Origin: Qipengyuania sp. SS22
GTDB taxonomy: Bacteria; Pseudomonadota; Alphaproteobacteria; Sphingomonadales; Sphingomonadaceae
NCBI RefSeq assembly: GCF_025736935.1
Contig: NZ_CP107048.1
Span: 2,431,501 to 2,495,500 of the forward strand
Direction: 5' to 3'
Length of the DNA stretch: 64,000 nt
Shown here piece after piece: positions 63,881-64,000 of the stretch; position 1 is the stretch's first letter; every line of letters begins with the position of its first letter. A model generated the notes under the pieces. It was not told the origin of the DNA and did not search any database. It saw only the letters and a list, made by a program, of their open reading frames with translations. A program made the translations under genes and the position numbers.

Positions 63881-64000
63881 CGTGCGGAGCCAACGGATCG
63901 AAGCCCAAGCCCACCGCCAAATCGGCCCAGTGGGGATTGTCCCGCTCGATCAGATTGAGCTTCCATTGACGATGCCAGTTCTTCAGCTGCTTCTCACGCA
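63861..64000 (-). CDS. GIY-YIG endonuclease family protein, 3' end only
   Basis: Translating the minus strand from the right edge gives REKQLKNWHRQWKLNLIERD followed by NPHWADLAVGLGFDP and a stop at 63861-63863. The (R)EKQ-K-W-R-WK--LIE--NP-W-DL pattern is the C-terminal signature of the longer GIY-YIG nuclease family. About 45 residues are visible; the catalytic N-terminal half is outside the window. The last 11 or so residues are encoded partly by a REP-like element. Confidence 0.8.
   Translation of the reverse strand, partial: REKQLKNWHRQWKLNLIERDNPHWADLAVGLGFDPLAPHGSHDGS

Noticed and set aside
1..64000. CRISPR arrays, insertion sequences, prophage or toxin-antitoxin modules
   Set aside because: No regularly spaced repeats, transposase, integrase, phage structural or toxin-like gene was seen on either strand.

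Overview
The window is high-GC DNA from an alphaproteobacterium. The best fit is Sphingomonadales, close to Erythrobacter and relatives. I infer this from gene order (secB-Tim44-mltA-smr; mutM-ubiE-ubiB...coaBC-dut; ftsE-ftsX-DUF218-plsC), abundant TonB-dependent receptors, frequent GTG/TTG starts with 4-base stop/start overlaps, and REP-type repeats of the kind common in sphingomonads. No database search was possible. I see about 60 genes and two tRNAs. I see no rRNA, CRISPR array, insertion sequence or prophage.

Layout. 1-4326: end of folD, an NTF2-like lipoprotein, a MarC membrane protein, a secreted serine hydrolase, a LON-substrate-binding protein and a thioredoxin-TPR protein. 4405-4886: a strong hairpin, tRNA-Gly(GCC) and a gene-free stretch. 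4887-13011: a cell-surface-signalling locus (ECF sigma factor, FecR-like regulator, receptor with an N-terminal signalling domain, large autotransporter) with a divergent outer-membrane protein. 13152-19368: a small membrane protein, a ZnuD-like receptor, DoxX, an enoyl-reductase-like oxidoreductase, an acyl-CoA thioesterase, dcd, and a frameshifted GIY-YIG nuclease between inverted repeats.

19444-29470 is central metabolism: putA, glpD overlapping mtnP, a divergent PEP-carboxylase-like protein and a patatin-like phospholipase. 29608-33706: tRNA-Leu(GAG), a zinc-ribbon DUF3426 protein, then ftsE-ftsX-DUF218-plsC. 33761-37542: tyrA and hisC, divergent from metX-metW. 37603-39736: a VOC protein, two small exported proteins and a GST. 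39741-47922: mutM, ubiE, ubiB, two tandem polytopic membrane paralogues, a small membrane protein, coaBC with a long acidic insertion, and dut. 47994-55392: a DUF4136 lipoprotein, trpS, murJ, secB, a Tim44-like protein, mltA, an Smr protein and a HAD phosphatase. 55492-62607 is oxidative defence (katG, ahpF, ahpC) followed by a GAF/HisKA_2 kinase and aroC. 62687-64000: ruvA, a DsrE-like exported protein and the 3' end of a second GIY-YIG nuclease on the minus strand.

Most of the window is ordinary chromosomal core. The parts most worth a second look are the sigma/anti-sigma/receptor/autotransporter locus, the PEPC-like protein with substituted signature motifs, the CoaBC insertion, the GIY-YIG genes beside REP repeats, the structured ahpC-ahpF spacer, and the membrane-protein pair inserted between ubiB and coaBC.
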